Shown in pieces: positions 1-8,353 of a stretch of DNA of 64,000 bases. How positions within the stretch are numbered: the stretch's first letter is position 1; each line of letters opens with the position of its first letter. The translations under genes were made by a program, and so were the position numbers. Source of the stretch: Caulobacter sp. (lineage in GTDB: Bacteria > Pseudomonadota > Alphaproteobacteria > Caulobacterales > Caulobacteraceae); contig WGLL01000001.1 in the NCBI GenBank assembly GCA_016125585.1, positions 62,001 through 126,000 on the forward strand, written 5' to 3'. The notes below the pieces were generated by a model that was given only the letters and a program-made list of their open reading frames with translations, had not been told where the DNA came from and did no database searches.

Positions 1-649
1 GCTCTTTCTCGACACCACCGACACCGCCGTCCTGGCGGACCTGGCCAGCACCGGTCTGGTCGACGGCGTCACCACCAATCCCACGCTGATCGCCAAGTCG
101 GGTCGTCCCATGGCCGAGGTCATCGCCGAGATTTGTGGTCTCGTCGAGGGGCCGGTGAGCGCCGAGGCCGTCGCCACCGATGTCGAAACCATGGTCGCCG
201 AGGGCCGCAAGCTGGCCGACATCGCCCACAACGTGGTGGTCAAATTGCCGCTGACCCGCAACGGCCTGGTCGCCTGCGCACAGTTCGCCGCCGACGGCAT
301 CGCCACCAATGTCACCCTCTGCTTCTCCGTGGCCCAGGCCATGCTGGCCGCCAAGGCCGGCGCCACCTACGTCTCGCCCTTCGTCGGGCGGCTCGACGAC
401 CACGGGGCCGACGGCTGCGCCCTGATCGGCGACATCCGCACCGTCTACGACAACTACGGCTACGATACCGAGATTCTCGCCGCCTCGATCCGCACCGTCG
501 ATCACATCACCCGCTGCGCCGAACTGGGCGCCGACTGCGCCACCCTGCCGCCGAACGTCTTCGAGGCTCTCTTCAAGCACCCCTTAACCGACAGGGGTCT
601 AGAACAATTTCTCAGCGACTGGAGCAAGACGGGCCAGTCGATCCTCTAG
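1..649 (+). CDS. Transaldolase / fructose-6-phosphate aldolase family protein (5' end outside window)
   Basis: The reading frame is open from base 2, so the start codon lies just outside the window and only a residue or two is missing. It opens with a typical FLDTTD strand, followed by [13 protein letters not shown], which are hallmarks of the short (about 215 aa) transaldolase/FSA family. The Schiff-base lysine is in VVVKLPLT, and [11 protein letters not shown] is the conserved phosphate-side strand. Enzymes of this family transfer dihydroxyacetone units or cleave fructose 6-phosphate in the cytoplasmic pentose phosphate pathway. Transaldolase and FSA activity cannot be separated from sequence alone. 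DUF484 follows 18 bp downstream on the same strand. Confidence 0.9.
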   Translation, partial: LFLDTTDTAVLADLASTGLVDGVTTNPTLIAKSGRPMAEVIAEICGLVEGPVSAEAVATDVETMVAEGRKLADIAHNVVVKLPLTRNGLVACAQFAADGIATNVTLCFSVAQAMLAAKAGATYVSPFVGRLDDHGADGCALIGDIRTVYDNYGYDTEILAASIRTVDHITRCAELGADCATLPPNVFEALFKHPLTDRGLEQFLSDWSKTGQSIL

Positions 650-667
650 ACCAGACGGGTATCGGGC

Positions 668-1351
668 ATGTCGGACGGGGCGCGGATCAAGACACTGGAT
701 ACGGCGCCCGACCTGGCGGCCCTGCGTGAGCTGATTCGCCAGAACGGGGCCCTGCTGCGCGACGATCCCGAACTGCTCTCTGATCTGGGCCTGCGGCTGG
801 ACGCGGCCAATCTGGTCGACTTCGGCCCGGCCGCCCTGGCCCGGGTGGCCGCCACCGCCAAGCGCGAATCCTCGGCCCGCCGCAGCCTGGAAGCCACCGC
901 CCGCGCCAACTTCGCCGCCCAGGCCCAGACCCACGCGGCGGTCATTGACCTGCTGGAAGCGCGCAACCACTCCGACCTGGTCCGCCGGGTCGACGAGGTC
1001 GCCACCCTGCGGTTCGGCCTGACCGGCGCCGCCGTGGCGCTGGAAGGACCCGAGCGGGTTCCGGCCGGTTGGTATGCCCTGGTCGAGGGCCAGGTGGACC
1101 TGATCCTCGGCCCGCAAAAGCTCGCCCGGATGGGCTTTCACGCCCCGGCGCTGGGCCTGTTCGGCGACAAGGCCGGCGATGTGAAATCCATGGCCATGGT
1201 GCGCATGGCGATCTGGGAGCCGGCCCGCCAGGGCGTCCTGGCCTTCGGCTCGCCTGACGCCGAGGGCTTTACCCGCGACATGGGCCACGAGCTGGTCGAC
1301 TTCATCGGCCGGGTCTTCGAACGCACCGCCGAGCGCTGGCCGGTGCTGTGA
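668..1351 (+). CDS. DUF484 family protein
   Basis: This 227-residue soluble protein has the layout of DUF484: a short N-terminal segment in which LRELIRQNGALLRDDPELL resembles the usual signature, a helical linker at about residues 55-95, and a GAF-like C-terminal half (about 100-225). Its biochemical role is not known. The gene sits directly in front of xerC and overlaps it by 4 bp (GTGA), a pairing common in proteobacteria, so the two are probably translationally coupled. The ATG start at 668 lies just after the upstream aldolase gene. Confidence 0.85.
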   Translation: MSDGARIKTLDTAPDLAALRELIRQNGALLRDDPELLSDLGLRLDAANLVDFGPAALARVAATAKRESSARRSLEATARANFAAQAQTHAAVIDLLEARNHSDLVRRVDEVATLRFGLTGAAVALEGPERVPAGWYALVEGQVDLILGPQKLARMGFHAPALGLFGDKAGDVKSMAMVRMAIWEPARQGVLAFGSPDAEGFTRDMGHELVDFIGRVFERTAERWPVL

Positions 1352-2313
1352 CCCAGCCTGGCGCGGCCGTCGGGCGCGGAGCCGGCTCGACTTCGGCGGA
1401 CGCCGCGCTGGAAACCTGGTTGACCCATCTGGCCGCCGAGCGCCGCGCCTCGCCGCGCACGCTTGAGGCCTACCGCGCCGGCGCCGCCCATTATCTGGCC
1501 TTCCTGACCCGCCATCGCGCCGAGACCCTGACTGTCGAGGCCCTGGGATCTGTCTCCGCAGCCGAGGTGCGCGCATGGCTGGCCGACCGCCGCGGCGGCC
1601 GCGACGGGGACCGGGAACTGGCGGCCCGCTCTCTCTCCCAGGCCCTGTCGGCAGTGCGCTCCTTTCACGGCTTTGTCGATCGGCGGCTGGGCGTCGCCTG
1701 TCCCGGACTGGCCCTCGTGCGCGGCCCCAGGGTTCGCCCCGGCGCGCCCCGGCCGGTCAGCGAGGACCAGGCGCGGGGTCTGATCATCGAGGCCGCCGCC
1801 GACCCCGACCGCGACCCCTGGGAAGGCCTGCGCGACCAGGCCGTGCTGACCCTGCTGTGGGGCTGCGGCCTGCGGATCTCCGAGGCCCTGTCCCTGACCC
1901 GGGGCGATGCGCCGCTCGGCGAGGCGATGCGCATCACCGGCAAGGGCGGAAAGACCCGCATCGTGCCGGTCCTGCCCGCCGTGCGCGCGGCGGTGGACGC
2001 CTATCTCGCCGCCCTGCCCTTCGCCACCACGCGGACCGACCCGCTGTTCATCGCCAAGCGCGGCGGGGCCCTGTCGCCGCGCCATGTCCAGGCCGCCATG
2101 CAGATGCTGCGCGGCCGGCTCGGCCTGCCCGACCGCGCCACGCCGCACGCCCTGCGCCACAGCTTCGCCACCCACCTGCTGGGGGCCGGCGCCGACCTGC
2201 GGGTCATCCAAGAGCTGCTCGGCCACGCCTCCCTGTCGACGACGCAGCGCTATACCCAGGTCGACGCCGCCGGACTGCTGGCGGCCTATTCGGCGGCCCA
2301 TCCGCACGGGTAG
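1348..2313 (+). CDS. xerC: Tyrosine recombinase XerC
   Basis: The product is 321 residues. It has an N-terminal SAM-like core-binding domain (about 20-110) and a C-terminal catalytic domain. The catalytic pattern is visible: Arg in GCGLRISEAL, Lys in GKGGKTR, HxxR in PHALRHSFATHLL, His in LLGHASLSTTQ, and the nucleophilic Tyr in RYTQV. XerC with XerD resolves chromosome dimers at dif near division. It starts with GTG, overlapping the DUF484 stop. Its TAG stop is the first three bases of a 37-bp dispersed repeat. XerD-like paralogues are possible, but the DUF484 neighbour favours XerC. Confidence 0.9.
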   Translation: MTQPGAAVGRGAGSTSADAALETWLTHLAAERRASPRTLEAYRAGAAHYLAFLTRHRAETLTVEALGSVSAAEVRAWLADRRGGRDGDRELAARSLSQALSAVRSFHGFVDRRLGVACPGLALVRGPRVRPGAPRPVSEDQARGLIIEAAADPDRDPWEGLRDQAVLTLLWGCGLRISEALSLTRGDAPLGEAMRITGKGGKTRIVPVLPAVRAAVDAYLAALPFATTRTDPLFIAKRGGALSPRHVQAAMQMLRGRLGLPDRATPHALRHSFATHLLGAGADLRVIQELLGHASLSTTQRYTQVDAAGLLAAYSAAHPHG

Positions 2314-2347
2314 AGCGCAATCCGTTCCGTCGGAGCCGGCTTTCGGC
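2311..2347 (+). repeat. Dispersed 37-bp hairpin repeat, copy C (degenerate)
   Basis: This stretch aligns without gaps to the repeats at 52434-52470 (27 of 37 identical) and 42120-42156 (minus strand). It begins with TAGAGCG, and the TAG is the stop codon of xerC. The long stem seen in the other copies is eroded here, but an alternative hairpin is present at 2333-2349. Confidence 0.6.
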
Positions 2348-2349
2348 TC
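2333..2349 (+). terminator. Possible terminator hairpin after xerC
   Basis: GAGCCG and CGGCTC form a 6-bp perfect stem around a 5-base loop (GCTTT), 20 bp after the xerC stop and just before a convergent gene. There is no T tract, so this is either a weak terminator or an mRNA 3' end stabiliser. Confidence 0.4.
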
Positions 2350-2364
2350 AATCGCGCGACCAGG

Positions 2365-2838
2365 TCAGGGCGTCGCGGGTTCGGGCAGAGCCTGGCCATA
2401 GCAGTTGCCGATCAGCGGCGGATTGCCTCCGACGGGGGGCGCCGGCTCGGGACAGAGCATCAGGGTCCCGCTGTTCATCGGCATGAAGAACACCCGCGAC
2501 TCCCTGTCCGACACGGGGTTGGTCTGGCCGACGCAATCGGGCTTGCCGTTGGTCTCCAGCATCGTGGAGACCAGATAGTATTTCGGCGGCCTGTCGCCCT
2601 CGACGTGGAAGCGCTTGCGAACCACCTCCTGGCCGCTTTCCACCGTCTCGATTCCGTCGGCGCCGAAGGTCCATCGCTCGACGCAGACCGGCTTGCCGTC
2701 GGCGCCCCTGGCCTCGCTGACAAACCGGTAGACGCCGTGCAGAACGAAAGGGCCGTCCTCATCGGCCGCGCCGGCGGACCCGGCTGCCGGCGACAGCAGC
2801 AGAAGCCCGATCAGGAGTCCCCGAATCTTGAACCGCAT
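2365..2838 (-). CDS. Secreted protein of unknown function, 157 aa
   Basis: The protein begins with a clear Sec signal peptide (MRFKIRGLLIGLLLL, cleavage near AGAADED), so it should be exported to the periplasm. The mature part (about 132 residues) has four cysteines (in KPVCVERW, KPDCVGQ, LMLCPEP and GNCYGQ), which may form disulphides. I recognise no family. It converges on xerC and is followed upstream by a second small exported protein on the same strand. Confidence 0.7.
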   Translation of the reverse strand: MRFKIRGLLIGLLLLSPAAGSAGAADEDGPFVLHGVYRFVSEARGADGKPVCVERWTFGADGIETVESGQEVVRKRFHVEGDRPPKYYLVSTMLETNGKPDCVGQTNPVSDRESRVFFMPMNSGTLMLCPEPAPPVGGNPPLIGNCYGQALPEPATP

Positions 2839-2905
2839 GGCGAAACTCCACGCCCGTGTGAATTGACCGCCACCCTGCCGCCGAGCCCCGGTCTTCGCAA
2901 GCGGG

Positions 2906-3313
2906 TCAGGCGCCGCCGCAGGCCGCGCGCAGGGTCTTGATCATTCCCAGAACCTCCTCGGCGCGTTCAACCGTATCGAACGCGAGGTCATGGGCGACCT
3001 GCGCCTCCTCCAGGCTGTCCAGCTTCCCGGCCGCAATACAGGCCGATCCGTCGCGGCAGACAAAACGCAGCCGCGTCCCTTCCCCTTCCGACGCGGGGGC
3101 CAGGGTCACCGTCACCGCCGACAGGGGCATCCGCCAATAGCCCCAGGCGGCGTTGCGCCCGAAGCGGTCGCTGACCGCCTCGCAGTCCCCGGAAACCCGA
3201 TGATAGGCCAGGGCGGCCTCGCCGGTCCCCCAGGTGTCGAACGAGGGACCCGCGGCCGCAGCCGTGCCGGACGCGGCGAGGCCCATCGTCAACATCAATC
3301 CCGCCAGGCGCAT
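2906..3313 (-). CDS. Small secreted protein of unknown function, 135 aa
   Basis: An N-terminal signal peptide is visible (MRLAGLMLTMGLAASGTAAAA), leaving a mature protein of about 113 residues with cysteines in SGDCEAVS, RFVCRDGSACIAAG and RAACGGA. These could pair in the periplasm. No family is recognised. It lies 67 bp upstream of another exported protein on the same strand. Confidence 0.7.
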   Translation of the reverse strand: MRLAGLMLTMGLAASGTAAAAGPSFDTWGTGEAALAYHRVSGDCEAVSDRFGRNAAWGYWRMPLSAVTVTLAPASEGEGTRLRFVCRDGSACIAAGKLDSLEEAQVAHDLAFDTVERAEEVLGMIKTLRAACGGA

Positions 3314-3374
3314 CGGCTTTCCCCTGCTTGTTTGCGGCCAGTCTCCAACCCGCCGGGTGAACGCTGTTTGAACA

Positions 3375-3857
3375 TCATTCTCCGTCCACCGGATCCAGCC
3401 GCTTCTTCCGCGGCCGCTCCCGCATCACGCCGGGATAGCCTTTCAATGGCCCCAGCGGTTCGCCCCAGTAGGTCCAGTCGGCGCGTTCGGTCAGGTTCAT
3501 GTGGTAGCGGGGCTCGCGGCCGGTGCGGGTTTCGAACAGGGCGCGCGGAATGTTGATGAACCTTGGCGAGCGGGCCTTCTCGTAGGTGACCGGCGTGCCG
3601 CAGCGGCGGCAGAAGCTTCGGGTGGTCCCGGCCTCGGCGTCCTCGTAGCGGGTCAACGCCGCCTCACCCTCCAGCCAGCGGAAACGGCGCTTCCAGGTCC
3701 CCACATAGGTGGCGTAGGCGCAGCCCTGGGCCCGGCGGCTGGCCAGACCGTGATCATGCCAGGCCCAGACGGCGGGGACGTCGATCTCGAAGCGCACCGC
3801 GCCGCAGACGCAGCCGCCCCGCGCCACCGGGCCCGACGGGGCCCCGGCCGGCTTCAC
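3375..3857 (-). CDS. GFA/CENP-V-like zinc domain protein, 160 aa
   Basis: The fold signature of the glutathione-dependent formaldehyde-activating (GFA) family is present: GGCVCGAVRFEI at the N-terminus and FCRRCGTPVTY near residue 95. These supply the outer cysteine pairs. The usual central CxCxxC motif is replaced by WHDHGLASRR, so the second metal site is altered. The start is GTG, overlapping the stop of the upstream DUF2167 gene (GTGA), which indicates translational coupling. The substrate is unknown, and formaldehyde detoxification should not be assumed for this variant. Confidence 0.8.
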   Translation of the reverse strand: MKPAGAPSGPVARGGCVCGAVRFEIDVPAVWAWHDHGLASRRAQGCAYATYVGTWKRRFRWLEGEAALTRYEDAEAGTTRSFCRRCGTPVTYEKARSPRFINIPRALFETRTGREPRYHMNLTERADWTYWGEPLGPLKGYPGVMRERPRKKRLDPVDGE

Positions 3858-4879
3858 GTGACGATGTCGCCGCCGCCGGAGCGAGGCGCCTCCGGCGCGG
3901 CGGGCGGGCTGTCGCCGTCGAACAGACTGGCGCGGGCGGACGCGGTCGCACCGGACCCGGACGAGGCGCCGACCACGCCCTTGCCGCCGAACTGCTTGCG
4001 GACCCAGGCGGCCACCCCGCCAAAGGCCGCGACGATGATGACGATGAACTTCTTGCCGAAGGCCAGGATCAGACCCAGCAGGCCCAGCTTCTTCACCGCG
4101 GCCACGCCGGCGCCGGCGGCGATCAGTCCGGCGATTCCGTAGCCGGCCGCCTTGTCCACGCCGGGCTGGTAGTCGCCATAGGTCGAGCCGGACCTGAAGG
4201 CCACGGTGCGGGAGATCTGTCCGGCGGCGGCGTGCACATCGGCCAGATCGTCCATGCCGGCCACCACATTGATGCTCAGCACCCCGGTGCGGCCCAGCAC
4301 GCGGATGTCATAGTTCAGGCCGTGGTTCGGGCCCGAATTGAAGGCCAGCTCCCGGGCCCAGATGGCCACATGGTTATCCGGGTTGTAGCTCGGCCGCTCG
4401 GCCCAGCCGACCAGATTGATCGTCGGATAGCCCTGCTTCTGGCGCTCCTGATTCTGTTCGTCCTCGCCTTCGCGCAGGGACTTCAGCAGCTTGTCATAAT
4501 TGGTCTTGGCCGCGTCCTTGTCGCTGACCCATCCGCTCTCGTTGAAGGTGATCACCCCGCCCCAGCTGGCGTCATCCATCGGTTTGAAGCGCTTGAGAAA
4601 GATCATGCCCAGCACGCCGTCGACGACATCCGGCGGATTGTTCCAGCCATCGATGAGCACCTTGCGGGCGCCGTCCGCGTCGATGAAGTAATAGTCGTCG
4701 CCCAGAACCAGACTGGCGTCGCCCCCGGGCAGATCGACCGTGCCGGTGATGTGGGGGATCTTGTCCTGCCAGCTGTAATCCGGCGCCGGCGGCGCGGCGG
4801 CCTCCTGGGCGAATGCCGGGACGGCGAACAGGCAGGCGAAAGCGGTCGCGACCGCGGCGACAACGCGCAAGACAGACAT
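3854..4879 (-). CDS. DUF2167 family membrane protein
   Basis: I chose the ATG at 4879 because it gives an immediate signal peptide (MSVLRVVAAVATAFACLFAVPAFA) and has a GGGGGA ribosome site upstream. The ORF could extend to 4930 but with an implausible N-terminus. The 341-residue protein has a large extracytoplasmic domain typical of DUF2167 (about 40-250), two closely spaced hydrophobic segments near residues 255-300 (GLIAAGAGVAAVKKLGLLGL, then FIVIIVAAFGG), and a disordered Pro/Ser/Ala tail. The role of the family is unknown. It is coupled to the downstream GFA-like gene. Confidence 0.85.
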   Translation of the reverse strand: MSVLRVVAAVATAFACLFAVPAFAQEAAAPPAPDYSWQDKIPHITGTVDLPGGDASLVLGDDYYFIDADGARKVLIDGWNNPPDVVDGVLGMIFLKRFKPMDDASWGGVITFNESGWVSDKDAAKTNYDKLLKSLREGEDEQNQERQKQGYPTINLVGWAERPSYNPDNHVAIWARELAFNSGPNHGLNYDIRVLGRTGVLSINVVAGMDDLADVHAAAGQISRTVAFRSGSTYGDYQPGVDKAAGYGIAGLIAAGAGVAAVKKLGLLGLILAFGKKFIVIIVAAFGGVAAWVRKQFGGKGVVGASSGSGATASARASLFDGDSPPAAPEAPRSGGGDIVT

Positions 4880-4957
4880 CTGGAAATCCCCCACAAACTC
4901 CTGAGCTGAGCCTAGGCGACCCGCCGCCACGTCACAAGCATGCGTTGCGGCGCAGGA

Positions 4958-5341
4958 TCAGCCGGCCACGACGTCGCGGCGGCGGCGCAACAGGTAGGTC
5001 AGGAACAGGGCGGCGAAGACCAGATCAACCAGGGTCAGGCCGAAAGCCCCGGGGCTGGTGCGCCCGGCCAGCACGCTCAGCCCGACCAGCAACGGCAGCG
5101 GCGCCTTTCCCAGGATCCCCAACCAGAGGATCGGCCGCGCCTGAAGCGGGTCGCGGGCGGCCATGGCGTAGCCGACGCCAAAAACGCTGATCAACAGGCC
5201 GACGGTCTGGACCGACAGCAGGTCATCGGGGACCGGCTGGCCTATGGCCGCGTAGAAGGCCGCGGGTGCGAACAGCACCGGCAAACCGACCAGGAAATTG
5301 AACAGGGCGGCGACGGCGAACACAGCTTTCCAAGCGCGCAT
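4958..5341 (-). CDS. Small integral membrane protein, 127 aa
   Basis: The ATG at 5341 gives a protein with about four hydrophobic segments: residues 3-25 (AWKAVFAVAALFNFLVGLPV), about 43-63, about 70-92 and about 100-120, ending in a basic RRRRD tail. The ORF is open further upstream to 5656, but that extension is arginine-rich and not membrane-like. The topology resembles small DoxX/DUF-type four-helix proteins. I cannot name the family. Confidence 0.7.
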   Translation of the reverse strand: MRAWKAVFAVAALFNFLVGLPVLFAPAAFYAAIGQPVPDDLLSVQTVGLLISVFGVGYAMAARDPLQARPILWLGILGKAPLPLLVGLSVLAGRTSPGAFGLTLVDLVFAALFLTYLLRRRRDVVAG

Positions 5342-5480
5342 GATGGGGCCTCCCTCGACAACGGCAGGCTGGGGCCTGGGAGCGACAGGCGCAAGACCCG
5401 CCGCCGTTGCGATCCTCCGACAAAAGGCCCGGCAAGCGACCTGCTGTTGAACCCCCTGGTCCGCGCTACATTTCACAATC

Positions 5481-7103
5481 ATGCGCGCCTTCGCCCGCCT
5501 TCTCGACCGCCTGAGCCTGACCGCTTCGCGCAACGCCAAGCTGACCCTGGTGCGCGACTTTCTGCATGACCAGCCCGATCCCGATCGCGGATGGGCCCTG
5601 GCCGCCCTGACCGGAGAGCTGAAATTCACCGCCGCCAAGCCCGCGGCGATCCGCAAGGCGGTCGAGGCGCGGATGGATCCGGTTCTGTTTGGCTGGTCCT
5701 ACGACTATGTCGGCGATCTGGCCGAGACCGTCGCCCTGGTCTGGCCGGCGGCGCGCGGCGCCAACCGCGAGCTGGAGCTGTCGGAAGTGGTCGAGGCCCT
5801 GCGCACCGCCAGGCGGGCCGAGGTCCAGCCGCTGATCGAACGCTGGCTGGACGCCCTCGAGCCGGACGGCCGCTGGGCCTTGCTGAAACTGCTGACCGGG
5901 GGCCTGCGCGTCGGCTTCTCGACCCGGCTGGCCAAACAGGCCTGCGCCGATCTGGCGACCCGGCGGGGCCAGGCCATCGACACCCAGGCCATCGAGGAGG
6001 TCTGGCACGCCCTGGCGCCGCCCTATGAGGATCTGTTCGCCTGGCTGGAGGGCCGTTCGGCGGCGCCCGACGCCGACGTCCCCGGCCGTTTTCGTTCGGT
6101 GATGCTGGCCCAGCCGATCGACGAGGCGGTCGATTTCGCCAGGCTGGATCCGGCCGACTACGCCGCCGAATGGAAGTGGGACGGCATCCGCATCCAGGCC
6201 GTCAGCGAACGGGGGATGCGGCGGCTCTATACCCGCACCGGCGATGACATCAGCCACGCCTTTCCCGACGTCCTGGCCCATATGAGTTTCGAGGGCGCCC
6301 TGGACGGCGAACTGCTGGTCATCCGCGAGGACGGCGGTCTGGCCGGCTTTGGCGACCTTCAGCAGCGCCTGAACCGCAAGACGGTCTCGGCCCAGGCGCT
6401 GAAGGCCTATCCCGCCGCCATCCGGGCCTATGACCTGTTGCTCGACGGTGAGACCGATCTGCGGGACCTGCCGTTCAAGACCCGCCGCCAGAGGCTGGAG
6501 GCCTTCGTCGCCGCGGCTGCATCGCCCCGCATCGACCTGTCGCCAATGCAGCCCTTCGAAACCTGGGAGGAGCTGGCGGCCCTGCGCGCCGATCCCCCGC
6601 CCGGCGACCCGGCCCTGTCCGAAGGATTGATGCTGAAGCGGCGCGACAGTCCCTACCTGGCGGGGCGACCCAAGGGGCCCTGGTTCAAGTGGAAGCGCGA
6701 TCCGCATCTGATCGACACGGTGTTGATGTACGCCCAGCGGGGCCACGGCAAGCGCTCCAGCTTCTACAGCGACTTCACCTTCGGGGTCTGGCGCGAGGAC
6801 GAGGCCGGGACCCGCAGCCTGACCCCGGTCGGCAAGGCCTATTTCGGCTTCACCGACGAGGAGCTGAAGCAGCTCGACAAGTTCGTCCGCGACAACACCA
6901 TCGACCGCTTCGGCCCGGTGCGCTCGGTCAGGGCCACCCTGGATTTCGGCCTGGTGCTGGAGGTGGCCTTCGAGGGCCTGCAACGCTCCGCCCGGCACAA
7001 GAGCGGCGTGGCCATGCGGTTTCCCCGCATCCACCGCATCCGCTGGGACAAGCCGGCGCGCGAGGCCGACGAACTGGAGACCCTGGAGCGGATGCTCGAC
7101 TAG
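5481..7103 (+). CDS. ATP-dependent DNA ligase (bacterial LigB/'cisplatin damage response' type)
   Basis: The product is 540 residues. An N-terminal DNA-binding helical domain (about 1-190) precedes the nucleotidyltransferase domain with motif I EWKWDGIR, where the Lys at about 232 becomes adenylated. Motif III-like DGELLVI, motif IV LMLKRRDSPY and motif V WFKWKRDP are present, followed by an OB domain ending near 530. It seals nicks in DNA repair. Relatives are usually encoded beside a ligase-associated exonuclease, helicase and phosphoesterase, and none of these is adjacent here. Its stop overlaps the convergent HxlR gene by 4 bp. Confidence 0.9.
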   Translation: MRAFARLLDRLSLTASRNAKLTLVRDFLHDQPDPDRGWALAALTGELKFTAAKPAAIRKAVEARMDPVLFGWSYDYVGDLAETVALVWPAARGANRELELSEVVEALRTARRAEVQPLIERWLDALEPDGRWALLKLLTGGLRVGFSTRLAKQACADLATRRGQAIDTQAIEEVWHALAPPYEDLFAWLEGRSAAPDADVPGRFRSVMLAQPIDEAVDFARLDPADYAAEWKWDGIRIQAVSERGMRRLYTRTGDDISHAFPDVLAHMSFEGALDGELLVIREDGGLAGFGDLQQRLNRKTVSAQALKAYPAAIRAYDLLLDGETDLRDLPFKTRRQRLEAFVAAAASPRIDLSPMQPFETWEELAALRADPPPGDPALSEGLMLKRRDSPYLAGRPKGPWFKWKRDPHLIDTVLMYAQRGHGKRSSFYSDFTFGVWREDEAGTRSLTPVGKAYFGFTDEELKQLDKFVRDNTIDRFGPVRSVRATLDFGLVLEVAFEGLQRSARHKSGVAMRFPRIHRIRWDKPAREADELETLERMLD

Positions 7104-7594
7104 CCGTCGGCCCGAGCAACCGCCGCCTCGTATGCCGCCTGAAGCTCGCCGAACACCGAGCGACCGGGCTTTGGCTCGTCCAGGTGCAGGTGGCGCAACT
7201 CAGCCATGAACCCCTCCCACAGCGTCGGCCCGCCCTCTTCCAGCAGTTGGGCCCGCACCGACAGCTCTTCGCTCGGCTGTTTGAAGCGGCGGCCCCAGGC
7301 GCCCATGTGGGCCAAAAGCGGGACCAGCTGGATCGAGGCTTCGGTCAGGCTGTAGATTCCCTTTTGCCGATGGCGGGGATCGGGCCGGCGGGACAACAGG
7401 CCGGAGGCGGTCAGACGTTTCAGGCGGTCGGCAAGGATGTTGGAGGCGATCCCCTCCTCACTTTGCGACAGCAGTTCGCCGAAGCTGCGCCGGTTGCCGA
7501 ACATCACGTCCCGTATGACGATCAGGCTCCAGCGATCGCCGAGTTCTTCAAGCGTCAAGTTGATCGGGCAGCCGGATCGTCCAGTCTGCGACAA
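7100..7594 (-). CDS. HxlR-family transcriptional regulator
   Basis: The winged-helix HxlR signature begins almost at the N-terminus: RSGCPINLTLEELGDRWSL, then IRDVMFGNRRSFGELL. I chose the TTG at 7594 (GGAG 10 bases upstream), because family members typically begin a few residues before the CPI motif. An ATG at 7630 would add 12 residues and would overlap an operator-like site. The conserved cysteine may sense thiol or carbonyl electrophiles, as in related regulators. The gene is divergent from a glutathione S-transferase, and the shared 99-bp gap holds two matching TTGC-N5-GCAA sites, so autoregulation plus control of the GST is likely. Confidence 0.85.
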   Translation of the reverse strand: MSQTGRSGCPINLTLEELGDRWSLIVIRDVMFGNRRSFGELLSQSEEGIASNILADRLKRLTASGLLSRRPDPRHRQKGIYSLTEASIQLVPLLAHMGAWGRRFKQPSEELSVRAQLLEEGGPTLWEGFMAELRHLHLDEPKPGRSVFGELQAAYEAAVARADG

Positions 7595-7617
7595 GGGGGT
7601 GGCTCTCCAAATGCTCC

Positions 7618-7667
7618 TTGCGATATGCAACTGGCAGGGCTAGCCTGCAACCACTTGCGAAACGCAA
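7618..7667. promoter_or_regulatory. Paired TTGC-N5-GCAA operator-like sites between hxlR and GST
   Basis: Two copies of the same imperfect dyad lie in the divergent gap: TTGC-GATAT-GCAA at 7618-7630 and TTGC-GAAAC-GCAA at 7655-7667. Both also share TTGCGA on the plus strand. Their centres are 37 bp apart, about 3.5 helical turns. The arrangement suits a dimeric winged-helix repressor. Assignment to the adjacent HxlR protein is inference. Confidence 0.5.
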
Positions 7668-7693
7668 TCAGTGATCCTCTGCAGGTTTTCTCA

Positions 7694-8353
7694 ATGTCCC
7701 TCGCCCTCTACGGCCACCCCTTCTCGTCCTATACCCAGAAGGCGCTGATCGCCCTCTATGAGAACGCCACGCCCTTCGAATTCCGCGAGATCGGGCCGGA
7801 CCATCCCGATCATATCGGGGCCTGGCTGGAAAAGTGGCCGATCGGCAAGTTCCCGATGCTGGTCGATGGCGAGCGCAGCCTGGTCGAGACCAGCATCATC
7901 GTCGAATACCTGCAACTGAAGCATCCCGGGCCGGTGCGGCTGATCCCCGACGATCCGCTGGCGGCGCTGGATGTGCGGTTCATGGACCGCTTCTTCGACC
8001 TGCATGTGATGGACGCCCAGCAGGTGGCGGTGGCCAGCAAGCTCGGCCAGATCCCGATGAAGCCGGAGGATGGCCTGGAGCTGGCCCACACGCGGCTGCG
8101 CAAGGCCTATGACTGGCTGGAAGGCGCCCTGGCCGGCAAGACCTGGGCCTGCGGCGAGGCCTACACGATGGCCGATGCAGCAGGATCGATGTCGCTGTTC
8201 TATGCCGACTGGGTGATGGAGATCACCGATGACTGGCCGGTTCTGAAAGCCTATCGCCAGCGGCTGCTGACGCGGCCGTCGTTCGCGCGGTGCGTGGAGG
8301 AGGCCCGGTATTTCCGGCCCTTCTTCCCGCTCGGGGCGCCGGACCGAGACTGA
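7694..8353 (+). CDS. Glutathione S-transferase family protein
   Basis: The true start is the ATG at 7694, giving 219 residues. The N-terminal thioredoxin-like domain (1-80) has LYGHPFSSYTQKALIALYE and the glutathione-contact motif VETSIIVEYL (Glu-Ser replaced by Glu-Thr). An all-helical domain follows, with MADAAGSMSLFYADW near the C-terminus. The enzyme probably conjugates or transfers thiols in the cytoplasm; the substrate is unknown. It is divergent from an HxlR regulator and probably under its control. Its stop codon abuts the stop of the convergent aminotransferase. Confidence 0.88.
   Translation: MSLALYGHPFSSYTQKALIALYENATPFEFREIGPDHPDHIGAWLEKWPIGKFPMLVDGERSLVETSIIVEYLQLKHPGPVRLIPDDPLAALDVRFMDRFFDLHVMDAQQVAVASKLGQIPMKPEDGLELAHTRLRKAYDWLEGALAGKTWACGEAYTMADAAGSMSLFYADWVMEITDDWPVLKAYRQRLLTRPSFARCVEEARYFRPFFPLGAPDRD

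Noticed and set aside
5466..7034. A 522-codon open frame on the minus strand across the DNA ligase gene
   Set aside because: The ligase motifs are unambiguous on the plus strand; the reverse frame is a GC-bias artefact.
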